Shown one piece after another: positions 52,197 through 60,857 of a stretch of 64,000 nt of DNA. The stretch is from contig DATDGR010000064.1 of assembly GCA_036521995.1 (NCBI GenBank), positions 1 through 64,000 of the forward strand. Reading direction: 5' to 3'. Position numbers and translations under genes: made by a program. Origin of the DNA: Gp13-AA77 sp036521995 (GTDB taxonomy: Bacteria > Acidobacteriota > Terriglobia > UBA7540). Under the pieces are notes generated by a model, which was not told the origin of the DNA, made no database searches, and saw nothing but the letters and a program-made list of their open reading frames with translations. Positions within the stretch are counted from its first letter, which is position 1. The number at the start of each line of letters is the position of its first letter.

Positions 52197-53648
52197 ATGG
52201 ACAGCCCGCACGTAAAGCTCGGACTCAATCTTCGGGTGGCGCAGAAGCAGATCCTTACGCCTGGGCTGGTCCAAATGGTTACCGTGCTCGCCCTTAACCG
52301 GCTCGAGCTGCGGGAAATGATCAACCAGGAGATGGTGGCCAATCCCGTGCTCGAGGAATTGACGGACGAACTGCCGTCGGCCGAGGAAGTGCGCGAGAAA
52401 GCTGAGTCCCAACCACCCGTCAGCCAGGCCAACGGTGACTCAGCCCCGCCCGAAAAGCAAGATTCGTTCGAGCAGGTCGACTTCGGATCGTTCTTCGACG
52501 ACTATCTGGATCCCGGTTACAAGTCGCCGGCTTCGGAACCGATCGAAAGGCCTTCTTTCGAAAACTTCTTATCCCGCCCCACCTCATTGGCCGACCATCT
52601 GGAATGGCAAATGAATCTAACCATCTGCCCGGACCCCGTGCGCGAGGCGGCCTATTCGATTATCGGGAACCTGAATGAGGACGGCTATCTGACGGCCACA
52701 GTGGATGAGATCACCCAAACCGGTGATCACCGCAAAGAGGACGTGGAACAGGCGGTGAAGCTGGTGCAGGAGCTCGATCCGCCCGGTGTGGCAGCGCGGG
52801 ATCTGCGCGAGTGCCTCCTTCTGCAGTTGAAAGCTATAGGCCCTGAGAACACGTTGGCGGCACGCATTGTCTCCGACCATCTCGATAAGGTGCAGAACAG
52901 GCAGTACAAGGAGATCGCACGGGCGCTCGACCGGCCGCTGCCGGGCGTGGAGCGCGCGCTGGCCTTGATCCGCACGCTCGATCCCCGGCCTGGACAGCCC
53001 TACAACGCATCCGCACCGACGTTGGTGGAGCCCGATGTGGCCATCGTGAAGGTCGGAGACGAATACAAGGTGATGGTGAACGACGACGGGATGCCACAGC
53101 TCCGGCTCAGCCACCGCTACCGACGTATGCTCCAGCAGGACACCACCACCAAGGACGACCGGAATTGGATCAAAGAGCGGTTTAACTCCGCACTGCAACT
53201 TCTCAAGAACATCGAGCAGCGCAAGCAGACCATTGTGAGAGTGTGCCAGGTGATCATCGACCGGCAGACCGAATTCCTCGATAAGGGCGATGACTACCTG
53301 CGGCCCATGATGATCAAGGAAGTGGCCGAAATCGTTGGGGTTCATCCCTCGACCGTGAGCCGCGCGGTGGGTAACAAGTACGCCGAGACTCCACAAGGCG
53401 TCCGCGAGCTGCGATCCTTTTTTTCCGAGGCGGTGCAGGGCCCGGCCGGATCGGAGCTGCCGCTCGTCAGCCTCAAACGCTCTGTCAAGCGGATGATCGA
53501 GGAGGAGGACCCCGCCCGCCCCCTCACTGACGATCACATTACTCAGCGCTTGCACCAGATGGGTATCTTAGTCACGCGCCGTACGGTCGCCAAGTACCGC
53601 GAAGACATGCACATTCCAAGCACGCATCACCGGCGGAGGAAGTCATGA
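52197..53648 (+). CDS. rpoN: RNA polymerase sigma-54 factor RpoN
   Basis: 483 aa. Region I at the N-terminus (LRVAQKQILTPGLVQMVTVL then LNRLELREMINQEMVANPVL) is the activator-interaction domain. It is followed by an acidic linker, the core-binding domain (PTSLADHLEWQMNLTICP then GYLTATVDEI), the helix-turn-helix (IKEVAEIVGVHPSTVSRAVG) and the RpoN box VTRRTVAKYREDMHIP at the C-terminus. All regions are present, so it should be functional. Enhancer-dependent promoters it might serve were not found with confidence in this window. Confidence 0.98.
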   Translation: MDSPHVKLGLNLRVAQKQILTPGLVQMVTVLALNRLELREMINQEMVANPVLEELTDELPSAEEVREKAESQPPVSQANGDSAPPEKQDSFEQVDFGSFFDDYLDPGYKSPASEPIERPSFENFLSRPTSLADHLEWQMNLTICPDPVREAAYSIIGNLNEDGYLTATVDEITQTGDHRKEDVEQAVKLVQELDPPGVAARDLRECLLLQLKAIGPENTLAARIVSDHLDKVQNRQYKEIARALDRPLPGVERALALIRTLDPRPGQPYNASAPTLVEPDVAIVKVGDEYKVMVNDDGMPQLRLSHRYRRMLQQDTTTKDDRNWIKERFNSALQLLKNIEQRKQTIVRVCQVIIDRQTEFLDKGDDYLRPMMIKEVAEIVGVHPSTVSRAVGNKYAETPQGVRELRSFFSEAVQGPAGSELPLVSLKRSVKRMIEEEDPARPLTDDHITQRLHQMGILVTRRTVAKYREDMHIPSTHHRRRKS

Positions 53649-53693
53649 GCCTCCGCGCGCTTTCCCCCCTGCTCGGGCCCGGAGGTCCACGCC

Positions 53694-54230
53694 ATGCAAA
53701 TCGATTTCACCGGGCGTCAGATCGAAATCACTCCAGACCTGCGCCAGTATACTGAGGAGCGCCTGAAGAAGGTCGCGCGCCTGCTTCGCGACCGTTGCAG
53801 CCTGCACGTCATTCTGACCGCGGAGCGGCACCTGCGCAGTGCGGAAATCACCCTCAAGTTCCGCGACCACTCGGTGGTGGGCATCGAGCAGACGCCCGAC
53901 GCGCGCGCCTCCATCAATGGGGCCCTCGACAAGATCGAGAAACAGGTGGTAAAGCTGGTCGACCGGCGCCGCACCCGCAAGCGCAGGCCCAGCCCCACGT
54001 CCACCGTCCTGCTTAATATTCTGCGGCCGGTGCGGGTGGACCATCTCGACCGCGAGGTGCTCGAAACCGAGCGTCTGGCCATCAAACCACTCAGCCTTGA
54101 GGAAGCCATCGAGTCACCTGAGCTGAACCGTCGCGGCGCAGTGGTGTTCCGCAACTCCGAGACAGAGCGCGTCAATGTGATCTACCGGCGCCCGGATGGC
54201 AAGCTGGCCTTGATCGAGCCGGAACCCTAG
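53694..54230 (+). CDS. hpf: Ribosome hibernation promoting factor, long form
   Basis: 178 aa. The N-terminal S30AE domain (about 1-100) has MQIDFTGRQIEITPDLRQYT and the basic RRRTRKRRP tail. After a short linker, the C-terminal dimerisation domain (about 118-178) shows RLAIKPLSLEEAIESPEL, then VFRNSETERVNVIYRRPDGK and LALIEP. Long HPF both silences ribosomes and pairs them into 100S dimers in stationary phase. The place after rpoN is the common one. The next gene is rapZ, with no ptsN between. Confidence 0.95.
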   Translation: MQIDFTGRQIEITPDLRQYTEERLKKVARLLRDRCSLHVILTAERHLRSAEITLKFRDHSVVGIEQTPDARASINGALDKIEKQVVKLVDRRRTRKRRPSPTSTVLLNILRPVRVDHLDREVLETERLAIKPLSLEEAIESPELNRRGAVVFRNSETERVNVIYRRPDGKLALIEPEP

Positions 54231-54333
54231 GAAGTGGGGCTAAGTGGCCTCTGGGTGTTAGGCGAAAACCACCAGTCCTTCAGGCCTTAGCCATCTGTTC
54301 GATGCGCAAGCCATTGCTTCACCAACCGTCCTC

Positions 54334-55224
54334 ATGAAACGTGCTTCTTTGGACCAGCCTCTCTCCCGCTTTGTCGTTATCACCGGCATGAGCGGGTCGG
54401 GCAAGGGCTCCGCTCTGAAAGCCTTCGAGGACCTGGGGTACTATTGCGTCGATAACCTGCCAACCGACCTCATCCGCACCTTCCGCGACCTGTGCTTCGC
54501 GCAAAACAGCCGCATTGAGAAAGCCGCCGTGGTGGTGGACATTCGCGAAGGCCAAAACCTCAGCCAGCTCCCCGCCCTCTACGAAAAACTGAGCCAAGAG
54601 CAACCGCGGCCCTCGCTGGTCTTCCTGGACGCTTCGGACCAGGTGGTGATCCATCGATTCGAGGAGACGCGGCGACCTCATCCGCTCGGGCGCGATCTTC
54701 CCTTGCAGCAGGCCATCGACCTGGAGCGCAATCTGCTGAAGCCCGTCCGCCAGCTCGCCGATGAAGTGATCGACACCACCCGCGTCAACGGCCATGAGCT
54801 CCGCCAGATGATTCAGGCGCGCTTCGGCGGGGGAAAGACGCACAAGGTGATGCCGATCTCGGTAATCTCGTTCGGCTTCCGGTTCGGCTTGCCCGCCGAA
54901 GCTGACCTGGTGTTCGACGTGCGCTTCCTTCCCAACCCAAACTACGTGCGCGAGCTCAAGAGGAAAACCGGCCGCGACGCCGAGGTGCAGCAGTTTATGA
55001 ACGAGACCCCCGCGACCAACGAGTTCCTACGGCGAGTGACCGACCTGCTGCTTTACCTGCTACCGCAATACATCCACGAGGGCAAGAGCTACATGACCAT
55101 CGCCATTGGTTGCACGGGCGGACGCCATCGTTCGGTGATGGTGGCCGAGGGGCTGACGGCGTCCTTGTCAGCCGAGGGCTACGAGGTCAAGGTGACTCAC
55201 CGGGACATTGGCCGCGCAGCCTAG
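54334..55224 (+). CDS. rapZ: RNase adapter protein RapZ
   Basis: 296 aa. The Walker A region ITGMSGSGKGSALKAFEDLG and YYCVDNLPTDLI, the VFLDASDQVVIHRFEETRR block with HPL, and the C-terminal domain with VISFGFRFGLPAEADLVFDV, RFLPNPNYV and the GCTGGRHRSV loop are all intact. In enteric bacteria RapZ guides RNase E to GlmZ sRNA and senses glucosamine-6-phosphate; in other phyla the role is known less well. It completes the lptB-rpoN-hpf-rapZ unit, 103 bases after hpf. An imperfect GGCTAAG/CTTAGCC hairpin lies in that gap. Confidence 0.95.
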   Translation: MKRASLDQPLSRFVVITGMSGSGKGSALKAFEDLGYYCVDNLPTDLIRTFRDLCFAQNSRIEKAAVVVDIREGQNLSQLPALYEKLSQEQPRPSLVFLDASDQVVIHRFEETRRPHPLGRDLPLQQAIDLERNLLKPVRQLADEVIDTTRVNGHELRQMIQARFGGGKTHKVMPISVISFGFRFGLPAEADLVFDVRFLPNPNYVRELKRKTGRDAEVQQFMNETPATNEFLRRVTDLLLYLLPQYIHEGKSYMTIAIGCTGGRHRSVMVAEGLTASLSAEGYEVKVTHRDIGRAA

Positions 55225-55309
55225 GACCCCAAACAGCAGCCGGCACACTTTGCCGCTCTGGCGCTATATCTGAATCCAGTCATAACCTAGATAACCACAA
55301 GGGATAGTG

Positions 55310-55671
55310 GCCCGATTTGGTGGCTTTGGGCTTTCGCGCGCTTTGATCGCCTCTCTGATTGCAAAGGGTTTATTCGTTTTAAACAGACGACCTTTGCCCG
55401 AAATTTGGCTTTGGGTGTAGCCTCGATTTTGTTGATGATAAAGGACTTGATTGGCTTTGGTCTAGCCCCTTTTTGGCCATGTTTTGCTGATAATAAAAGA
55501 CTTCTTGGCTTTGGATAAGGGGGCCCCCTGGGGTGTCAATCTGGCGCTATTTTGACTTCAATCTACTGATTCCAAATCGCTTCGACAAGATCCGATGATC
55601 TCGAAATGATGCCATAATTTCTAATGGTCCTCCTTACCATCTGATTCTAAATAACTTGTTGGCTTTGGGCG
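55310..55671 (-). repeat. Degenerate CTTTGG-core repeat array B
   Basis: Five TGGCTTTGG-type cores at 55324, 55409, 55455, 55509 and 55663. Between them recur TTGATGATAAAGGACTT, CTGATAATAAAAGACTTC and CTGATTCTAAATAACTTG. The minus strand of different units reads PKANKLFRIRW-stop, SKAKKSFIISKTW and PKPIKSFIINKIE, in differing frames. Same family as array A. Confidence 0.7.
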
Positions 55672-55822
55672 GAGGGCTAATTGAGCACTTGAGATCGGTC
55701 TGCGAAATACAATATATAGGGGTACCCTGATTCCGTTTCCTGGTGTGCGAACGCGCTCAACATGACATCCCCACTCCTCCGGCGAAACGGAGGGTCCTGA
55801 ACTATCCCCTTAGTAACTTATC

Positions 55823-55852
55823 AGTTTACTGGACACCGCCGGACCTTGTCAA
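55823..55852 (-). promoter_or_regulatory. Consensus-like promoter pointing into array B
   Basis: On the minus strand, TTGACA (55852-55847), 18 bases, TAAACT (55828-55823). No gene follows; the transcript would run through the repeat array. Confidence 0.4.
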
Positions 55853-55968
55853 GCGCAGTCTCGCTGAAATCCCAGACAGCCGCGTTGCACCGTTTTCCGG
55901 TGACACGTTCGCCGTCGGGTTGCTTCAGGCTGGGTACCTGGAGAGGCTGGAAAACTTAACCGAAAAAT

Positions 55969-56011
55969 TACCTAATCTTCACACGAACGTGTTTAAAGTT
56001 GCGATTAGGTA
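55969..56011. promoter_or_regulatory. Nested inverted repeat upstream of the second TonB receptor
   Basis: TACCTAATC (55969-55977) is perfectly mirrored by GATTAGGTA (56003-56011). Inside lies a second palindrome, ACACG-AA-CGTGT (55981-55992). It is 227-269 bases before the receptor start. It could be an operator pair or an RNA hairpin. Confidence 0.45.
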
Positions 56012-56237
56012 GGAAGGGCGGTCATTGGGCCGGGCAAAGGCGCCGAATCCGCAGAGCGCCGGTCCACGTGACGCGACTTATCCACAAACGATCGCGGTCC
56101 GACGGCGAAACCGGGGGTTCAGCGCTCATCTTGTGCGGCAACTCAACGGCTTCATCGGCGATCCGGCTAGCAGCCAATAACTTAGCCAGGTGGCATTCCA
56201 TCGCAAGTGAGGATTTCAAATCGGTAAAGGAGGATAT

Positions 56238-59093
56238 ATGCACCTCGCAACCGGATTTGCTTTCCTGCGGTTCCGTCTCGCTGCTTTGAGTCGCGGTCTC
56301 GCACACCTTCTTTTGCTCTTGTTCGGCCTCGTTTCCATCAGCTTGCTCTGGGCGGCGCCGGCGCTGGCCCAGATGAGCAAGGGCCGAGTCGACGGACAGG
56401 TTGTGGACAAGACGGGCGGTGTCTTGCAGGGAGCAGAAGTGGTGCTCCAACCGGGAGGCGCTTCCGGCAAATCGGATAGTCAGGGTAATTTCAGCATCGC
56501 GGATGTGGCGCCGGGCAGCTACACGCTCACGGTTTCATACGTTGGCTTCGCGCCTTTCACGTCGAAGGTGACGGTAACCGCCGGCGGGGTGGCGCGGGTC
56601 ACAGCAGCGCTCGCGGTTGCCTCCTCAACGCAACAGGTCACCGTGGTGGCCACGCCTCTGCACGGCGAGGCCGAGGCTGTCAACATTCAGCGCACGGCCG
56701 ACAACATTCTTAACGTCATCCCGGCCGACGTCATCACCAGCCTTCCCAACGCCACCATTGCGGACGCTGCCGGCCGGCTACCCGGCGTTTCTCTGGAGCG
56801 TGACGAGGGTGAAGGCAAGTACATCGATGTGCGCGGCACGGCCCCCGAGCTTACCAACACCACGATCGACGGTATCAACACCCCGTCGCCGGAGGGAGGC
56901 GTCCGCCAAGTGAAACTGGACACGATCCCTGCTGACCTGGTGGCGTCGGTCGAGGTCAACAAGACGCTGCAAGCCAACCAGGACGCGGACGGCATCGGCG
57001 GCTCGGTGAACCTGGTGACCAAGACCGCCGGCGAAAAGCCCTCACTGTCGTTCGGAGGCATCGGCGGATACACGCCCATCGTCGATGGCCGCCACATGGA
57101 CCAGTTCAATTTCACCGTCGGCGACCGCTTTGGCGCGTCGAAGCGCCTGGGGATGCTGTTCGGGGCCTCTTACGACTACAACGGCCGCGGCATCGACGAC
57201 ATCGAACCCGTTCCGGACGCGGTGCAGAATCCCAATGGTTCGCTGACTCCGACCTTCGACTCCATGGACATCCGCGAGTACGCCTACAACCGCTCGCGCT
57301 GGGGATTTGGGGGGAGCACAGACTACCGGATCAAAGAGAGTTCGGTGATTAGCCTTCGTTATCTCTACTCGGCTTTCAAGGATTACGGCGATAAATGGGT
57401 CTATACCTTGAACGACGGCAGCGCTCCAGGGTTCAGCAATGAAGCGCGGAGACCCAAGTACAGCATCGGAAATCTCGCGCTGACCGGCACGCACACCAAG
57501 AACTCCTACCTCATCCACTGGGAGGCCTCGGTGGCGGATGCCAGCCAGCTTGCCTCCGCGGGCAACCCCGGGGCCGATTTCGGGCCGATCGGAGCCCTGG
57601 CCAACTCCACAGGCTGCCTATACGACGCGCCGGCCACCAGCAACATCTATCTTCCGCAGTGGACGCCGAGCTGCTTTACCCCGGGTCCGGATGACCTCTA
57701 TCAACCGTCGATGTACTCGCTGAGCGACGTCGTCTACTCGCATGGCCTGACCGAGCAGCTTAACCTGCAGGGCTCGGCCGACGTGTCCAAATACTACTAC
57801 CTGGGTTCGCACTTCGCCACCTTCCAGTTCGGTGGCAAGGTGCGGAACGCCCATAAATTCGACGATTCCTGGCAGGACACTTTCACGCCTAATGGCACCC
57901 TGCTGATGGCCCAGTTCCTCAGCAATTTCACAAACCCGAACTACTATGATAGGCACTACACGTTGGGACCCGTCACCAACTGGAACGACATCACCGGCTT
58001 CGTCAACTCCAATCCCTCCCAGTTCGGCTTCAGCTCCACCTTCGGCGGCAACAACAACAATTTCGATCTCATCGAGCGCATCTCGGCCGGATACGCCATG
58101 AACACCGTCGACCTCGGGCGCGTGCGTCTGATCACCGGCCTGCGATTCGAGGAGACACAGGTTCATACTCTGAGTTGCAACTGCACAAACCAGATCACGG
58201 GGACCGGCCCGGTCAACGTACCGTTCAATGGTTCATACTACGATGTTCTGCCGAGCGCCGCCGCGCGCATCCGCCTCGATGACAACTCCGACCTTCGGCT
58301 GGTCTACAGCCGGGGGTTGGCGCGTCCGGACCCCGAGTACCTGACCACCGCGGTGACGGAGGACACCACCACCCATCCTTTTACCTTCAGCATTGGGAAT
58401 CCTGGCCTGAAGCCGGAGCACGCGAACAACTTCGACGTCCTCTACGAACGTTATCTGAAGCCGTTCGGGATGATTTCAGGTGGCGTATTCTACAAGAGTC
58501 TGACCGATCCGATCATCGAGACCGAATCGCATCCCGTGACGGGACCGTATGCGGGTTACATCCTGCAGCAACCGGGAAACGCCGGCAGCGCTTTTGTGGC
58601 GGGTTTCGAAGCTGCGTACCAGCAGAATTTCAATTCGCTTCCCGGTGTCTGGAGCGGGTTGGGCATCATGGCCAACTACTTGTATGCGGCCTCACGCGCT
58701 TACGATTTGCAAGGCCGCTCCGATCACCCTCCCTTGCTCCGCACGTCGCCCAGCGTGTGGAATATCAGTCCGAGTTATGCCCGCGGCCGTGTGACCATGC
58801 GCTTCGGAGCGACTTACAACGGTGCCAGCATCTACCAGTACAACTACCAGGACGGGGCAGCGTACGGCATCAACGGTCCCAACGGCGACAACTATCTCTA
58901 CCCGCACTTCCAGATCGATGCGCAGGCGAGTGTCCGCGTCAGGGGCGGCCTCTCGCTGCTCGCCTCTGGCTTGAACCTGTCCAACGAAGTCTTCGGCTTC
59001 TACAACGGCGGCATCCAATACATGACGCAGCGCGAATACTACAAGCCTACGTACGAAGTCGGTTTCCGCTGGGTTAGCGGTAGTGAGAAATGA
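56238..59093 (+). CDS. TonB-dependent receptor (TIGR01782 type)
   Basis: 951 aa, with AAAGGAGGA 4-5 bases before the ATG. The signal peptide is LAHLLLLLFGLVSISLLWAA then PALAQ. A carboxypeptidase-regulatory-like domain follows (about 48-130, GQVVDKTGGVLQGAEVVLQP). The plug is at about 150-270: SLPNATIADAAGRLPGVSLE, then KYIDVRGTAPELTNTTIDG, then DADGIGGSVNLVTKTAG. This pattern is the Caulobacter/Xanthomonas-type receptor, usually for oligosaccharides. The long beta-barrel ends in YEVGFRWVSGSEK. It differs from the Oar-like receptor in having a canonical plug. No regulator adjoins it; the nested palindrome upstream may be relevant. Confidence 0.95.
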   Translation: MHLATGFAFLRFRLAALSRGLAHLLLLLFGLVSISLLWAAPALAQMSKGRVDGQVVDKTGGVLQGAEVVLQPGGASGKSDSQGNFSIADVAPGSYTLTVSYVGFAPFTSKVTVTAGGVARVTAALAVASSTQQVTVVATPLHGEAEAVNIQRTADNILNVIPADVITSLPNATIADAAGRLPGVSLERDEGEGKYIDVRGTAPELTNTTIDGINTPSPEGGVRQVKLDTIPADLVASVEVNKTLQANQDADGIGGSVNLVTKTAGEKPSLSFGGIGGYTPIVDGRHMDQFNFTVGDRFGASKRLGMLFGASYDYNGRGIDDIEPVPDAVQNPNGSLTPTFDSMDIREYAYNRSRWGFGGSTDYRIKESSVISLRYLYSAFKDYGDKWVYTLNDGSAPGFSNEARRPKYSIGNLALTGTHTKNSYLIHWEASVADASQLASAGNPGADFGPIGALANSTGCLYDAPATSNIYLPQWTPSCFTPGPDDLYQPSMYSLSDVVYSHGLTEQLNLQGSADVSKYYYLGSHFATFQFGGKVRNAHKFDDSWQDTFTPNGTLLMAQFLSNFTNPNYYDRHYTLGPVTNWNDITGFVNSNPSQFGFSSTFGGNNNNFDLIERISAGYAMNTVDLGRVRLITGLRFEETQVHTLSCNCTNQITGTGPVNVPFNGSYYDVLPSAAARIRLDDNSDLRLVYSRGLARPDPEYLTTAVTEDTTTHPFTFSIGNPGLKPEHANNFDVLYERYLKPFGMISGGVFYKSLTDPIIETESHPVTGPYAGYILQQPGNAGSAFVAGFEAAYQQNFNSLPGVWSGLGIMANYLYAASRAYDLQGRSDHPPLLRTSPSVWNISPSYARGRVTMRFGATYNGASIYQYNYQDGAAYGINGPNGDNYLYPHFQIDAQASVRVRGGLSLLASGLNLSNEVFGFYNGGIQYMTQREYYKPTYEVGFRWVSGSEK

Positions 59094-59268
59094 GCCGTTT
59101 GGTGCCGGTGTTGTCTTGGGCGGCGAGACTCAGACCCAGCGCATTTTCGTGGGACGCAGCAAGGTTCTACTTGATGTACAAGGATGCCACGGCGAATGTC
59201 GAGCGTTCGCTGCCGCGTTGCACCTATCCCCGGGGGCGGCCGATGTTCGACCCAACTCGCTGCCTCCC

Positions 59269-60561
59269 TCACTTCAGCGAGATCTTGAACACTACGCCGT
59301 AACCGAAGGCCCCGCCCTCAAAGGTCGTGCCGTACAAGGCGCCTTGGACCAGCGACAGGCCTGCGATCGGCCAGTATCCGTCCGCTCCGCCGGTGAAGGT
59401 GTACAGCACGGTCTCGTTTCCCAACGGAGTGAGTTTGAAGATCACCCCACAGCCAAAAGAGCCCAAGGGACATGAGCTGCTGCTGTTGCCGCCATACTGG
59501 GTGGTGTCATAAAGATTCCCGGCCGGATCCCGGATCAGGCTGGCGTAGGGGGCCCAGCCGTCCGCGGCGCCCGTGAAGGTGTACAGCACGGTCTCATCTC
59601 CTGAAGGAGCCAGCTTGAACACCACGCCGCACCCATTCGAGCCATTCGGACATGAACCGCCGTGGGTACCGCCGAAAACGGTGGTACCGTAAAGGTTGCC
59701 GGCTGCATCCCGGATCAGGCCGGCCTCGGGGGTTCCCCCGTCCGCCTTGCCCGTGAAGCTGTACAGCACCGTCTCGTTTCCCAGCGGATCGATCTTGAAG
59801 ACCACTCCACAACCGCTCGCGCCAAACGGGCAGGTGCTGCTGCCATTACCGCCGGCAGCTGCCGTGCCGTACAGGTTGCCGGCCGCGTCCCGGACTAGAG
59901 GCGCGTGGGGGCTGGCGCCGTCGGCTCCTCCCGTGAAGCGGTACAGAACCATGTAGTGTTGCCCCGTCGGGTCCAGCCTGAAGGCCACTCCGCAGCCGTC
60001 CGGGCTGCACAGGCCAGTGAGATCGCCTCCCTCGGAAGCGGTGCCGTAGAAGTTCCCCGCCGGGTCCCGGATCAGGCTTGCAGCCGGAACCTTCCCGTCC
60101 GCTCGCCCAAAGCTATGGATTACCGCCTCGCTTCCCGCCGAATCCAGTTTGAACACGACTCCGCACCCGCGGGACGGATCGCAGCTCGTATTGCCACCGA
60201 AGAGGGTTGTGCCATAAAGATTGCCGGCTTCGTCCCGCACCAAACCCGCTGACGGTCCAAAGCCGTCCCCTCCGGCGTTGAAACTGTACAACACCATCTC
60301 GGTTCCCGCCTGGTCCAGCTTGAACACGACCCCACAGGTGTCGTGAGGTGCGATACATGAGCTGCTGAAATTGCCGCCTGACTGGGTGGTACCGTACAGG
60401 TCACGGGCTGAGTCCGCGATCAAGGCGGCGGCGGGAGAGCCTCCGTCCAATTCCCCAGTAAACGTGTAGAGCACGGAGTAGCTCTGCGCGCGCGCGGTAA
60501 TCGTCACCGCGCACAGCACACAGACGGCGCAGCCCGTTTTCCACCAATTCAGTTTCTTCAT
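59269..60561 (-). CDS. Secreted Gloeo/Verruco (TIGR03803) repeat protein
   Basis: 430 aa, with AAGGAGTGG about 6 bases before the ATG. Signal peptide WWKTGCAVCVLCAVTITARA. The rest is seven repeats of about 50 residues, each ending like AGNLYGTT, a GG loop with a Cys pair (SCPNGSNGCGVVFKL), then ETVLYTFTG. Each repeat except the last has an insert with two cysteines, suggesting disulphides. Unlike the relative at 20315, it lacks the IPT/TIG domain and ends directly after the last repeat (YGVVFKISLK). Converges on the second TonB receptor and diverges from tldD. Confidence 0.93.
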   Translation of the reverse strand: MKKLNWWKTGCAVCVLCAVTITARAQSYSVLYTFTGELDGGSPAAALIADSARDLYGTTQSGGNFSSSCIAPHDTCGVVFKLDQAGTEMVLYSFNAGGDGFGPSAGLVRDEAGNLYGTTLFGGNTSCDPSRGCGVVFKLDSAGSEAVIHSFGRADGKVPAASLIRDPAGNFYGTASEGGDLTGLCSPDGCGVAFRLDPTGQHYMVLYRFTGGADGASPHAPLVRDAAGNLYGTAAAGGNGSSTCPFGASGCGVVFKIDPLGNETVLYSFTGKADGGTPEAGLIRDAAGNLYGTTVFGGTHGGSCPNGSNGCGVVFKLAPSGDETVLYTFTGAADGWAPYASLIRDPAGNLYDTTQYGGNSSSSCPLGSFGCGVIFKLTPLGNETVLYTFTGGADGYWPIAGLSLVQGALYGTTFEGGAFGYGVVFKISLK

Positions 60562-60857
60562 GTTGCCACTCCTTGGAGATTCGGCTTGAGATCAGCGTCC
60601 GCAGTATACACTGGAATTGTGAGCGTTTCTTGAACGGCTCTGCGCCCGGGCGGGTGTAAATGGAACAAATACCGAAAACGAGGAAGGCAGCCACTCCTGC
60701 TCTGGAATCAACAAACCCGTAGGGGCGAAGAGACTGGATGCAATGATTCTTTTGGAAACGGACTGGTGTTGATCTCATATAATGGTGGTTGCGGCCCACC
60801 GGCTTCGCCCGGCTTCCTGAACGGCCAACTGCCAAGGGTCGGCCGTCAACTGCTCCG
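60562..60857. promoter_or_regulatory. Divergent intergenic region of the Gloeo/Verruco-repeat gene and tldD
   Basis: A perfect TATAAT at 60778-60783 on the plus strand, with a TTGGAA 20 bases upstream, may be the tldD promoter with a leader of about 70 bases; the spacing is poor. Nothing else is evident. Confidence 0.3.

Larger units (their letters stand above)
55225..56237. other. Gene-free 1-kb region with repeat array and palindromes
   Basis: Between rapZ and the second TonB receptor no gene is supported. The left half is a degenerate repeat array, the middle holds a minus-strand consensus promoter, and near 55970-56011 a nested palindrome lies upstream of the receptor. Base composition is clearly lower in GC than the flanking genes. 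Confidence 0.6.

Noticed and set aside
55743..56012. An 89-codon plus-strand frame before the second TonB receptor
   Set aside because: No ribosome-binding site and no similarity; it overlaps the promoter and nested palindrome, so it is more likely regulatory or remnant DNA.
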